Origin: UBA1189 sp045594245
Lineage (GTDB): Bacteria > Bacteroidota > Bacteroidia > Bacteroidales > Bacteroidaceae
DNA length: 64,000 bases
Assembly (NCBI GenBank): GCA_045594245.1
Contig: JAZNYG010000015.1
Span: 80,866-144,865 of the forward strand
Direction of reading: 5' to 3'
In this document: positions 8,238 to 16,241 of the stretch, piece by piece
Layout of the letters: the number at the start of each line of letters is the position of its first letter
Numbering within the stretch: the first letter of the stretch is position 1
Notes under the pieces: generated by a model
Database searches by the model: none
What the model was told of the DNA's origin: nothing
What the model saw: only the letters and a program-made list of their open reading frames with translations
Position numbers and translations under genes: made by a program

Positions 8238-9128
8238 TTACTCGATATAGTGGATATAGTGGAAGTCCTTATTTATGTAAGGTACTCTAAGTGCGACTAC
8301 TGTACCATCCCATCTAATATTTGTTGGAGTTTCAATGAACCGCCTATATTCAGAATTGTACAGATGTAGTGCATTGCCTGACAGCATAATGAAACTTCCA
8401 CTCAATCCCTCTACAAGCATCTTCTTCGATGTGATAATACCATAACCTCTATTCTCCGCATTCGGAAGGTTTTTTGTTGATATGCCTCTGTTGGCTGCTT
8501 GAATTGCCTCAAGGTCACTTTCTATTTCATTGTTGGGAAGGGTTTTGTAACTGCCTAATAGGGTGATTCCGTTGTCTGCAATGCAAATGTCCAAGAAGCC
8601 TTTTTGTGGAAAAGATTGAGCAAATATATAGCCTCGTTCCGACTGTGCATGCTGAATGATGTTGTCAATTGATTCTCCAAGCATGTACTTTAGCCCTGTC
8701 AATACATTTGAAGTTAATTCCAGCTGTCTCGATATTATAGATTCAATAGTTGATAATATCGCATCCTTTTCATCATCGCTGTCTTTTGTAGCAGGAAAAC
8801 TTACTATAGGTATGTATGTCTCTTGTGAATATCTTTCCATAATAGCAAGGAACTCGCTCTTACGCATTCTGTCAGGACGCATTCCGTCGGCGAATTCGAT
8901 TTTTTGGAGATATTCTTTCAGATTGACAATGGTAATGTCTTTGTCACAGCTGTTAAGGAATGCTACCAAAGGCAGTACGTAAGATGGCGTGACAAACTCG
9001 ATCTCTGAAAAATCAAGCGTAATACTCTTGTCGGCTGCTTCATTAATCAGATTGATAGCGTTCATTGCAGCCACGAGCCCATCTGACATAAGGTCATCTC
9101 TAATATCTGCCTTTAATTTGATTTCCAT
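8238..9128 (-). CDS. STAS-like domain/HATPase fusion, anti-sigma-kinase-like
   Basis: A 296-residue protein with two parts. Residues 1-75 resemble a STAS fold (SITLDFSEIEFVTPSYVLPLVAFL). Residues about 130-290 resemble the GHKL ATPase fold: N-box GESIDNIIQHAQ near 150-161, a G1-like box IADNGI near 182-187, and a G2-like box NRGYGIITSKKM near 224-235. This order matches serine-kinase-like ATP-binding proteins, not two-component kinases (no phosphoacceptor His domain). The partner is the STAS-like protein downstream. A -7 box (TAACTTTG, 9164-9157) precedes it. Target unknown. Confidence 0.7.
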   Translation of the reverse strand: MEIKLKADIRDDLMSDGLVAAMNAINLINEAADKSITLDFSEIEFVTPSYVLPLVAFLNSCDKDITIVNLKEYLQKIEFADGMRPDRMRKSEFLAIMERYSQETYIPIVSFPATKDSDDEKDAILSTIESIISRQLELTSNVLTGLKYMLGESIDNIIQHAQSERGYIFAQSFPQKGFLDICIADNGITLLGSYKTLPNNEIESDLEAIQAANRGISTKNLPNAENRGYGIITSKKMLVEGLSGSFIMLSGNALHLYNSEYRRFIETPTNIRWDGTVVALRVPYINKDFHYIHYIE

Positions 9129-9156
9129 TTTGCATTCTAAACAAACCTATCCTATG

Positions 9157-9164
9157 CAAAGTTA
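9157..9164 (-). promoter_or_regulatory. -7 box of the HATPase/STAS-like operon
   Basis: TAACTTTG on the minus strand, 29 bp upstream of the ATG at 9128. No clear -33 TTG is seen. Confidence 0.45.
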
Positions 9165-9258
9165 CGTATTTTCTTATATATAAAAAATAAATAATGTTTT
9201 TTCTTGCCTAATATATTGTTCCCTATATTTCTTAGTTACCCTCCCATAGCGAAATATC

Positions 9259-10911
9259 CTATTTCCTTCGAGCTAGCTTCAAGGCTTTCTCCATAGCCAT
9301 GGCTTGTGGCACTTGGTAGTCGGGGATTGCGCCGTGTATATTCTTCTCATCGGCACCATATTGCCAGAGGCGCTTGTATGAGATGCTACAAACGAGTCCT
9401 GATACAGGCAACTTGTAGGGAAGGATGTCGCCGAAGCAGACGTTCATCCCTCCTGTCTCTTCGCCTACAATTGTACCCATGCCGAATGCCTTGAAAGCCC
9501 AAGCGAAGGAACCTGCCGAGGAGAACGTCTGGTGCGATGTGAGCAGGTATACATTGCCTGTAAAACGGCCCTCCTCAGGAGTCAACGGGAGGGTGAGGTC
9601 TTGGGAGTTGTCGTAATGATAGAGGCCGGGGTGTCTATCTTTAATCTTGGCCAAACGACGCGTGGTAGGGGTGATGCGCACGAATGCCTTGCTCATCTGC
9701 TTAAACGGGACGGGTGATATGTACCTAAACAGTTCGTCACCTACGGCAGAGTTGCCTCCTCCATTCTTGCGGATGTCAATGATGAGATTGCCGATGCCCT
9801 CGTGGCGCATACATGTAAACATAGAATCGGCAAAGGCACGCATCTTGCCAGGATTATTAAATCTACGGAAGTCCATAATTGCCACATTCTGCTTTTTGTC
9901 TATCGTGAAAGAATAGTCTTCAGTCTTTTGTTTCTGTTGTTTCTGATATGGCAATCGCTTTGAGATTTCCTCATACTTAGCGGGCAGGAGAGTTACCGTC
10001 TTTCGTTTTTTGCTCTCAGATTCCCGATATTCCACCTTGTAACTGTCGGCCGCGTAGAGCAGTTCGAAGAGCGCAGTAAAGCCTTCGTTCACTCGTGCCA
10101 GACGGAAGAAATAACGCTCACCACTGACATACTGCATCATGTGCTCAAGCATCGTGCGGCTATCCACACCATTTATCGATAGTATCTTTGAGCCGCGTGG
10201 TATGATGCTGTCGATACAGGCTTTTGTAGTGATATTGTAGTTGTGCAGGTCGATATCGACAAAAAGCGGCAGACGGAGAAGTTCTTTAGTAAAGAGGTCA
10301 TTGAGCGGAAAACCGAGGTTGCTGTGCCCATCGCCCAACATAGCAACAAGAGGGGCGACCTCCTTGTAGAGCTGTACGCGATTGAGCGAATCGGGCAGAT
10401 TGTTCTTCACGCGGTTCACGGCTTCCATAAATTCTGCCTGTCCACATTCGTAAAACATGTTTGGATGCACCTCGCTGAATGTGTATACCAAGGCATCAAT
10501 GTCAAACTCTGCCTGTTTACGGCTGAACATGCCCGATGGACTTCGTCTGCAGAAATCTTCCGCAGGTTCTTCGAGCGGATTGTCGGTAATCCATTTTATA
10601 CGCGTGTAGGCCGTGTCACATCCGTTCTGCAAGATGATAAAGTCATACACTCCTCCCCGTTCGATGTTAAAGGCTAGCGTATCACGCTTCTCGTTCATAA
10701 AGAAGAGTTTCTTTGCCGATGTTTCATATATGTCGGGCCGAATCTTGGGGTTTATTATCCACCATCCTGTCGGCTTTCCTGCTCCGTCTTCAAAGATGGG
10801 CAATGCCTTCTCGCTTGTTCTGATTATTGGAAGCGCAGTTCTCTTCTCGTCTTGTTGTGCCACTCCAGCCAAAGGAAGAATTATGGCAATTGTCAAGAGT
10901 ATTTTTTTCAT
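9259..10911 (-). CDS. S41 family (C-terminal processing/tricorn-type) peptidase
   Basis: A 550-residue secreted serine peptidase. A signal peptide covers residues 1-19 (cleavage near GVAQQ). The middle has a PDZ-like region and the TSP core: NLIIDIRKNGGGNSAVGDELF near 385-405, then HQTFSSAGSFAWAFK near 460-475 with the nucleophilic serine, and GTIVGEETGG just after. The usual catalytic Lys is not obvious in the GEETGG stretch, so the exact catalytic pair needs alignment. ATG 10911 gives a clean signal peptide; ATG 10920 is possible; the TTG at 10953 lies in the promoter. It shares promoter type B with its neighbours and may process or degrade envelope proteins. Confidence 0.85.
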   Translation of the reverse strand: MKKILLTIAIILPLAGVAQQDEKRTALPIIRTSEKALPIFEDGAGKPTGWWIINPKIRPDIYETSAKKLFFMNEKRDTLAFNIERGGVYDFIILQNGCDTAYTRIKWITDNPLEEPAEDFCRRSPSGMFSRKQAEFDIDALVYTFSEVHPNMFYECGQAEFMEAVNRVKNNLPDSLNRVQLYKEVAPLVAMLGDGHSNLGFPLNDLFTKELLRLPLFVDIDLHNYNITTKACIDSIIPRGSKILSINGVDSRTMLEHMMQYVSGERYFFRLARVNEGFTALFELLYAADSYKVEYRESESKKRKTVTLLPAKYEEISKRLPYQKQQKQKTEDYSFTIDKKQNVAIMDFRRFNNPGKMRAFADSMFTCMRHEGIGNLIIDIRKNGGGNSAVGDELFRYISPVPFKQMSKAFVRITPTTRRLAKIKDRHPGLYHYDNSQDLTLPLTPEEGRFTGNVYLLTSHQTFSSAGSFAWAFKAFGMGTIVGEETGGMNVCFGDILPYKLPVSGLVCSISYKRLWQYGADEKNIHGAIPDYQVPQAMAMEKALKLARRK

Positions 10912-10937
10912 ATGTGTCATGTCTATTTGTTTGTACC

Positions 10938-10983
10938 TTGGTGTCACCGTCAATTAGACAACCTAACTTGCCAAAAGGTTACA
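10938..10983 (-). promoter_or_regulatory. ECF-type promoter, copy B
   Basis: Minus strand: GTAACC (10982-10977), 17 bp, GTCTAA (10959-10954), then TTGACGGTGACACC. It differs from copies A and C mainly in the distal half of the spacer. Confidence 0.75.
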
Positions 10984-11011
10984 CGAAGGTAAACTTTTTT
11001 CTTCACACAAG

Positions 11012-13855
11012 CTATTTTTTCTTCGGTTGTTTATTAAATTTATACTGTACGTGCAGCATAGCATATCGTGGAAGTACGTTCCGTTTTACTTCAGTGCGTC
11101 CCTGTGCATTGATAGAGTAGGTTATGTTGCTGAGGCTGCCCAGCAGGTCATAGCCATCGAGCATAAATACCAGATTGCCTTTCATGATGCTCTTCGTCAG
11201 GCGGGCGTTCCATACGAACTGGTCGGTGTTGAACATCTCGTCGTTGTATCCACGGCGTGTGTAGACAGTAAAGTCTGTGGTGAGCCCTATCTTATAGGGG
11301 AGTGTCATAGTGGACGAGACTCCATAATCTACGTCAAAGATATTGAGCGTAGCGAAGCCGTCTCGTTTGCTGCTTACGTTACTCCACTTTCCATTGGCTT
11401 TCAGCTTTATGTTATACATCTCGCGTTTGTACTCCAATGATAGCTTTTCCTGCATTGCCATCGTGTGTACAATGCTTTGCTCCAATCGGTTCATTGCGGT
11501 AGTACCTACAAGGTCGACGCTTTGCCTGAATGTTCCCTGTGTCGTAGAGGTGAATATGGTGCGTCTGTTCTTTCCGAGCATAGCCATGAATCCGTAGCCT
11601 GCATCGCTGCTCCAGTTCCCGTTGACATTATAGGTCTTGCTGGTGCGCACGCCGGTTTCCCTGTCATACATATTGGATACGGCAAATGCGTTGCTTGTTG
11701 ACTTGTAGTCAAACTGCGCACTGTGTACCATTCCCTTTTCGTGCAACTGTTTCGAACCAACGATTCGTACGGTATGTGTATATGCATTCTTCAAATCACT
11801 ATTTCCTACCTTGATGTTCAAGGGGTCGGTGTCATCATACATGTCTACCATATTTATCAAATCGGGTAATGAAGAATGTATATTATATGAGGCAAATACA
11901 TTGTATTTCTCATCCAAGCTCTCCCAAGTAAGATAGCTGCCACTGATACCGAACAACGTAGTGCGATGATGGATGAGCGTATCTATCTCTCCTCGATTGT
12001 AGGCAAGGTTGCGGGCTGACAGGGTTATGGGGAATCGGGCATAAGCGTTCCACTTGCCTCGCTCGTTTTTCTTGAAGTATTGTAGCATCGGCGTGATGAT
12101 GTGGCTGTTGCCCACCAAATGGCTCGTATAGCTATTGCGAGGGTCGAGAGTACTTTCATACTCGCGCATTGAAGGTAGTTCGCCCAAAGACAAGGCGGCA
12201 CTGTCTGTCGCATTATACAACTTGTCCAACAGGTAGAGTGAAGAATGACGTACATTATCGGAATGCTCATAGTCGTATCCTAATGTGAGATTCAACTGTT
12301 GGCTTATTCGGGTAACATAATGCACTCCCGCATTGTAAGAGAGATTATAATCGGGATGGTTGTTGAAATAGCGGTCTGAATACTGTGAGGCCTTGTCATC
12401 ACTGCCGACCTTTAATGTATATCGGTCGAACTCCTCATCATGCGCATTGCTGTAACGTGCGCTGGCCGTAAGTTCCATAAAGTCAGAGGTGCCCTTGAAC
12501 TTCAGCACTCCATCGGTGGACAATGCGGTATTCAGTCGGTAGCCACGTGTAAGGCCATTGGATATATAGCTGTTTATTAGCGTGTCGGCAAAGGTCTGTG
12601 ATGCTGTTGAACGGGTATTGTCATACCTTTGATAGTTTGCCGAGGGCTTGATGTTCAATGCAAGTTGTGAGAACTTCAAGTTTAATGCATGGCTGGTACT
12701 CAGTTGTAAAGCTGTGTTCTGCGAGGCCTTGACAATGCGTTCGTAGGTATCTCCACCGGGCAAGAAGTTGGTACGGTTTGTGGTCTCCTGCTCGTCGATG
12801 TTGGTGTGCGATAGCTGGATATTGCCGTTTACCTTCCATTTCTTGTCTTTGTCATCGGCATAGTAGTCGATACCGCCTGTTGCCTCTTTACGTATTCCTG
12901 CCATCATTGCATCGGGCGACCATCCATCGCTTCTTCCTGGCTTGCGCTTGTCGTTCAGATTGTTTACATTGGCATAAGTCGTGAAGCGTGTGCGGTCGCT
13001 ATGGCGCATGGCAAAGAGGCGTGCCAGATAGGGGTCATCGCCCGTGTATACGGCATCGGCTATTCCGCCACCCACCTCGGCGTTGGCAATCCAACCTACG
13101 TTGTACTCCTTCTTCAGTTGCACATCCATTACATACTGCTTGTCGCCAATCAGCTCCTGGCCGAGAAACTCGCTCAAGTCGCCCAGTTTGTCATATACCT
13201 TTATCTGCTTCACGGTATAGGATGGTAGGTTATCAAGCATCACCCGATTGTCGCCACGGAAAAACTCCTTACCGTTCAGCAGTAAGTTCTCCACTTTCCT
13301 ACCATTATGGTAGATGTCACCATTCGAGCGTAGCTCCACACCCGGCATCTGTGATATGATGGCATCGAGCATCGAACCCTCAGAGACGACAAACGCATCG
13401 GCATTGTATACCACCGTATCGCCCTTGTAGTAGAACGTCACCTTGCTGGCACTGACGGTCACTTCGCCCAGCTCCTTTGCCTTCTCCTTCATATATATGG
13501 GCGGGAGGTCGCGATTGTATTCCCTACGCCCCAATGTGTTTAGGGAGAGAGTGATGTATGATGTTTCATAACCCAAGAAGTCGGCACGCAGGATATACGT
13601 TCCCTCTTGCTTGGGGATGTTCAGTGTAAAGTCTGCCGTCTGCCATTTTTCGTTACCATCTATCCAATCGCACTGTGCCATGCAACCAGCAATGAAAGTG
13701 CTGTCGGCAGAGAGTATCTGTACAGTGGCTCCAACCAAATCCTTGCGAGTGCGATTGTCAATAACCTTTCCGCGCAATGTGAGCATGTCATTGGCATGGG
13801 CAAATGTCGCGAGTAGTAGCAGTAAAGCTACCAAAGATGTTTTATGGTGTTTCAT
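11012..13855 (-). CDS. Outer-membrane beta-barrel protein, TonB-receptor-like
   Basis: A 947-residue secreted protein with a signal peptide at 1-21. Residues about 24-115 form a carboxypeptidase-regulatory-like (peptidase-associated) domain containing GKVIDNRTRKDLVGATVQI. Residues about 130-240 are plug-like (GEVTVSASKV, SEGSMLDAIISQMPGVE, GRKVENLLLNGKEFF). The rest is a long beta-barrel rich in aromatic and alternating residues. This matches the outer membrane beta-barrel family found throughout Bacteroidetes. No SusD partner, TonB box or ligand clue is visible. ATG 13855 is chosen for its signal peptide; the extension to TTG 13906 begins in the promoter. Control by the ECF-type promoter suggests an envelope-stress or surface-remodelling role. 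Confidence 0.85.
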   Translation of the reverse strand: MKHHKTSLVALLLLLATFAHANDMLTLRGKVIDNRTRKDLVGATVQILSADSTFIAGCMAQCDWIDGNEKWQTADFTLNIPKQEGTYILRADFLGYETSYITLSLNTLGRREYNRDLPPIYMKEKAKELGEVTVSASKVTFYYKGDTVVYNADAFVVSEGSMLDAIISQMPGVELRSNGDIYHNGRKVENLLLNGKEFFRGDNRVMLDNLPSYTVKQIKVYDKLGDLSEFLGQELIGDKQYVMDVQLKKEYNVGWIANAEVGGGIADAVYTGDDPYLARLFAMRHSDRTRFTTYANVNNLNDKRKPGRSDGWSPDAMMAGIRKEATGGIDYYADDKDKKWKVNGNIQLSHTNIDEQETTNRTNFLPGGDTYERIVKASQNTALQLSTSHALNLKFSQLALNIKPSANYQRYDNTRSTASQTFADTLINSYISNGLTRGYRLNTALSTDGVLKFKGTSDFMELTASARYSNAHDEEFDRYTLKVGSDDKASQYSDRYFNNHPDYNLSYNAGVHYVTRISQQLNLTLGYDYEHSDNVRHSSLYLLDKLYNATDSAALSLGELPSMREYESTLDPRNSYTSHLVGNSHIITPMLQYFKKNERGKWNAYARFPITLSARNLAYNRGEIDTLIHHRTTLFGISGSYLTWESLDEKYNVFASYNIHSSLPDLINMVDMYDDTDPLNIKVGNSDLKNAYTHTVRIVGSKQLHEKGMVHSAQFDYKSTSNAFAVSNMYDRETGVRTSKTYNVNGNWSSDAGYGFMAMLGKNRRTIFTSTTQGTFRQSVDLVGTTAMNRLEQSIVHTMAMQEKLSLEYKREMYNIKLKANGKWSNVSSKRDGFATLNIFDVDYGVSSTMTLPYKIGLTTDFTVYTRRGYNDEMFNTDQFVWNARLTKSIMKGNLVFMLDGYDLLGSLSNITYSINAQGRTEVKRNVLPRYAMLHVQYKFNKQPKKK

Positions 13856-13890
13856 AATTGTCGTTGTTCTAATTGTCTTATTCGTCTTTG

Positions 13891-13936
13891 TTGGTGTCAC
13901 CGTCAATTAGACAACACGACTTGCCAAAAGGTTACA
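13891..13936 (-). promoter_or_regulatory. ECF-type promoter, copy C
   Basis: Minus strand: GTAACC (13935-13930), 17 bp, GTCTAA (13912-13907), then TTGACGGTGACACC. It is nearly identical to copy A. A perfect housekeeping -7 box TACCTTTG (13945-13938) overlaps its upstream edge, so two sigma factors may use the region. Confidence 0.75.
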
Positions 13937-13976
13937 GCAAAGGTAAAAAATAATTAACATTGGGATGTGAAACCAT

Positions 13977-14253
13977 CCATAAAACTATCCATAAACTGCA
14001 TAAACTGCACTAATTTTCTATTCGCGGTCGGAATATTTTCTACTCGCGAGCATAATACTTTCTATTCGCAGTCAGAAATATTTCTATTCGCGAGTAGAAA
14101 CATTTTTTCTTTGTCCAACAAAGATAATCTATTGTTCCATTTTTTCAAACGAGCCATCCATTATATTTATAAGCATACTGGTTTTCAGGAAATTGACGGC
14201 TATGAAGCTCGTCATGCACACACCATCATGATAGTTTATGCACAGTTTTATGG
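13977..14253. repeat. Inverted-repeat element with 22-bp palindrome array (element 1)
   Basis: Four units (14014-14035, 14036-14057, 14058-14080, 14081-14102) have cores TTCGCG, CTCGCG, TTCGCA and TTCGCG starting at 14021, 14043, 14065 and 14087, exactly 22 bp apart. The last unit is a near-perfect palindrome (TTTCTATTCG/CGAGTAGAAA). The flanks 13977-13999 and 14231-14253 are imperfect inverted repeats (19 of 23 positions). The right flank lies inside the 3' end of mnmD. Confidence 0.7.
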
Positions 14254-14966
14254 GGAGATTCGCCTTGTTCCTGACATGATGCTCGATATAGTGAACAGAG
14301 TGTTCGGCTCTCGGCTCTCAGGATTTCGCGTTTGCCGCCGGTGGGACCGGCGAGGCGCTCTACGATGAAGCCTGTGGATTGCAGCAGGCGGCGTATGGCG
14401 CCCTTGGCGCAGTAGGTGGTGAGCACGCCTCCCGGGCGCATGGCTTGATGGATGCGGGCAAAGACCTCGCGACTCCACATCTCGGGCTGCTTCTCGGGAG
14501 CGAAGGCGTCGAAGTAGATGATGTCGATGTCCTGGGGTAGCTGAGTGACGAGGAGGTCGCAGCAGCGCTTCTCGATGGTGAGGTGGGGCGTGATGGCCGT
14601 GGGCTGCTCCCACGGTGCAGTGTGGATGGCGGTAAAGAGCTGTGCATCGACAAAACTTCCGTAGCCCAAGCGCTCCACCAGATGAGGCTCTACGGGGTAC
14701 TTCTCCAAGGTGATGTAGTGCACGGGGCGCTCGGTCGTGGCGGCCATGGCGGTGACTGCGGCATTGAGACCGGTGCCGAAGCCAACTTCGAGCAATCGCA
14801 GGGGACGATACGCGGAGCGTTCGGCAGCATACCGGTAGGCGCAGTCGCGGTAGATATGGAGCGCCTCGGTATAGGCTCCCTTCACGGAGTGGTAGTGCTC
14901 GTCGAGCGCGGGCACGAAAAGTGTGGCAGAGCCATCATCGGTATGTTGTATCTCGAGGTGGGGCAT
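14226..14966 (-). CDS. mnmD: tRNA 5-methylaminomethyl-2-thiouridine methyltransferase, MnmD type
   Basis: A 246-residue SAM-dependent methyltransferase that methylates the aminomethyl group at the wobble uridine U34 of some tRNAs. It is the stand-alone methyltransferase half of MnmC. Motifs are DEHYHS near 22, the SAM-binding VGFGTGLN near 62, YFDAFAPEKQPEMW near 153, TYCAKGAIRR near 185 and GPTGGKREILRA near 208. ATG 14966 (MPHLEIQ) matches homologue starts; the longer frame begins with TTG 14990. The final residues (HKTVHKLS) are encoded by the right arm of palindrome element 1, so the C-terminus seems to have been altered by that element. Confidence 0.88.
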   Translation of the reverse strand: MPHLEIQHTDDGSATLFVPALDEHYHSVKGAYTEALHIYRDCAYRYAAERSAYRPLRLLEVGFGTGLNAAVTAMAATTERPVHYITLEKYPVEPHLVERLGYGSFVDAQLFTAIHTAPWEQPTAITPHLTIEKRCCDLLVTQLPQDIDIIYFDAFAPEKQPEMWSREVFARIHQAMRPGGVLTTYCAKGAIRRLLQSTGFIVERLAGPTGGKREILRAESRTLCSLYRASCQEQGESPHKTVHKLS

Positions 14967-15072
14967 AGGGGATGTTTTTTTCTTTGTCAAAAACTAACTA
15001 CTTCTTAGTATCCATTTTCAGCGAGGAGCGACTTCTTTTTCTCCATACTTGTCAGTAATTACTCCTTCCGGT

Positions 15073-16092
15073 TCATGCAAGTTCACACATACATTCAGCT
15101 ATCACATTCATGGCCACAAACCGATAGCGTTGCGTGTTGTGAGGTATATCGCCCGTCTTGGCAATCACTCGCGCCGCGATATCTTGCCGCTCCAGCAGCG
15201 CGGAACTCGGCTCCACCAGTAGCAGCTTACCAGCAGCACAAGCCTCAAAATAGACTCCCTGCGGCTTGAAGTAGCGGTAGTGAGGACTCTCGGGCGACGG
15301 AAAGCCCCGCTCAAGAAGGATGATAATGGGAAAGCCGGCCTCACGGAGTGCCCTGGAGATCAGCTTCTCGCCCTCGGAGATGGCTGCGGTGACATACACC
15401 ATGCCATTGGCTGCTTCGGCCAGGCACTCCTCCTTACGGGCAGCTATCTGCTCGCTTGTCAGCCTTCGGGAGCATTGCAGCACTTGCCGCTGGGGATAGT
15501 CGGCAAGAAACATATTGCCCAGTGTAACGCAAGGGATACCGCCAATAGTCACATTCTGCCTGATACGAAACAGGTCCCGATGGGCACGCTTCAATGCCAA
15601 GCGACGAGGGTTGTCCTTGATGTATCGCACCATGTGGGCGAGCTGGTTCTTCCCTGTCAGTATGCGGTCGTGGTACTCCTTGGCGAATAGGCAGAGCCCC
15701 TTACTCTCGGGAATAGCCGAGAGTGCCCGACAAGCATCGTCGCACTGCAGCTTGAACCAGCGCACATACTGGCCCAGATGCTTGGGCAGTCTGTCATGGA
15801 TGCGCAAGAGGATGTGTATGTGGTCGGGCATGATTACATAATTGTAAATCTCTATTGACGATGCTCCTATGTAGGAGGGTATGCGCTCTATCTCTTCCTC
15901 TACTTTATGCCCAAGCGTAGTGAGGAATATCTGCTCGTCTCGCAACTCGCCAAGCAGCGGCATGCGCTCCGATGTCACCATCGTAAGCAGTTGGATGGAT
16001 GGAGACTGATAGTCCATCCATTTAGCCCTATACAGATGCTCCTTCTGCTTCTCGCAGCGCCATCCTTCCGGTGTCCAGTGCACTTTTGCCAT
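15073..16092 (-). CDS. Y1 (IS200/REP-type) transposase with extra C-terminal domain
   Basis: A 339-residue protein. Residues about 35-190 carry the Y1 HUH nuclease signature: VIMPDHIHILLR near 97-108 (HIH metal-binding pair) and, near 150-175, YHDRILTGKNQLAHMVRYIKDNPRR with the candidate tyrosine. This is the layout of RAYT/TnpA-REP proteins, which nick single-stranded hairpin DNA. The C-terminal 150 residues (about 190-339) are not part of this fold. They look alpha/beta (GMVYVTAAISEGEKLISRAL, PIIILLERG) and I cannot name them. No matching end hairpins or target duplication are seen at its borders, so it is probably a resident single-copy gene. A -7-like box TATCTTCG (16126-16119) precedes it. 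Confidence 0.8.
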   Translation of the reverse strand: MAKVHWTPEGWRCEKQKEHLYRAKWMDYQSPSIQLLTMVTSERMPLLGELRDEQIFLTTLGHKVEEEIERIPSYIGASSIEIYNYVIMPDHIHILLRIHDRLPKHLGQYVRWFKLQCDDACRALSAIPESKGLCLFAKEYHDRILTGKNQLAHMVRYIKDNPRRLALKRAHRDLFRIRQNVTIGGIPCVTLGNMFLADYPQRQVLQCSRRLTSEQIAARKEECLAEAANGMVYVTAAISEGEKLISRALREAGFPIIILLERGFPSPESPHYRYFKPQGVYFEACAAGKLLLVEPSSALLERQDIAARVIAKTGDIPHNTQRYRFVAMNVIAECMCELA

Positions 16093-16200
16093 CGCCTACC
16101 TGCATATAGTTGCTGCTGCGAAGATAGTAAATTATTCTTACAATACTATCAGAATAGAGCAATAGAGCAAAAATAAGTACAAATAACTGCATGTCCAGTT

Positions 16201-16220
16201 CTCGGCGTTGTCCCGCCGAG
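16201..16220. terminator. Hairpin downstream of the 16242 gene
   Basis: CTCGGCG-ttgtcc-CGCCGAG, a 7-bp GC-rich stem 22 bp past the stop codon of the minus-strand gene. It lacks a T run, so termination is uncertain. Confidence 0.4.
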
Positions 16221-16241
16221 TAGTAAAAAACATATACTTTA

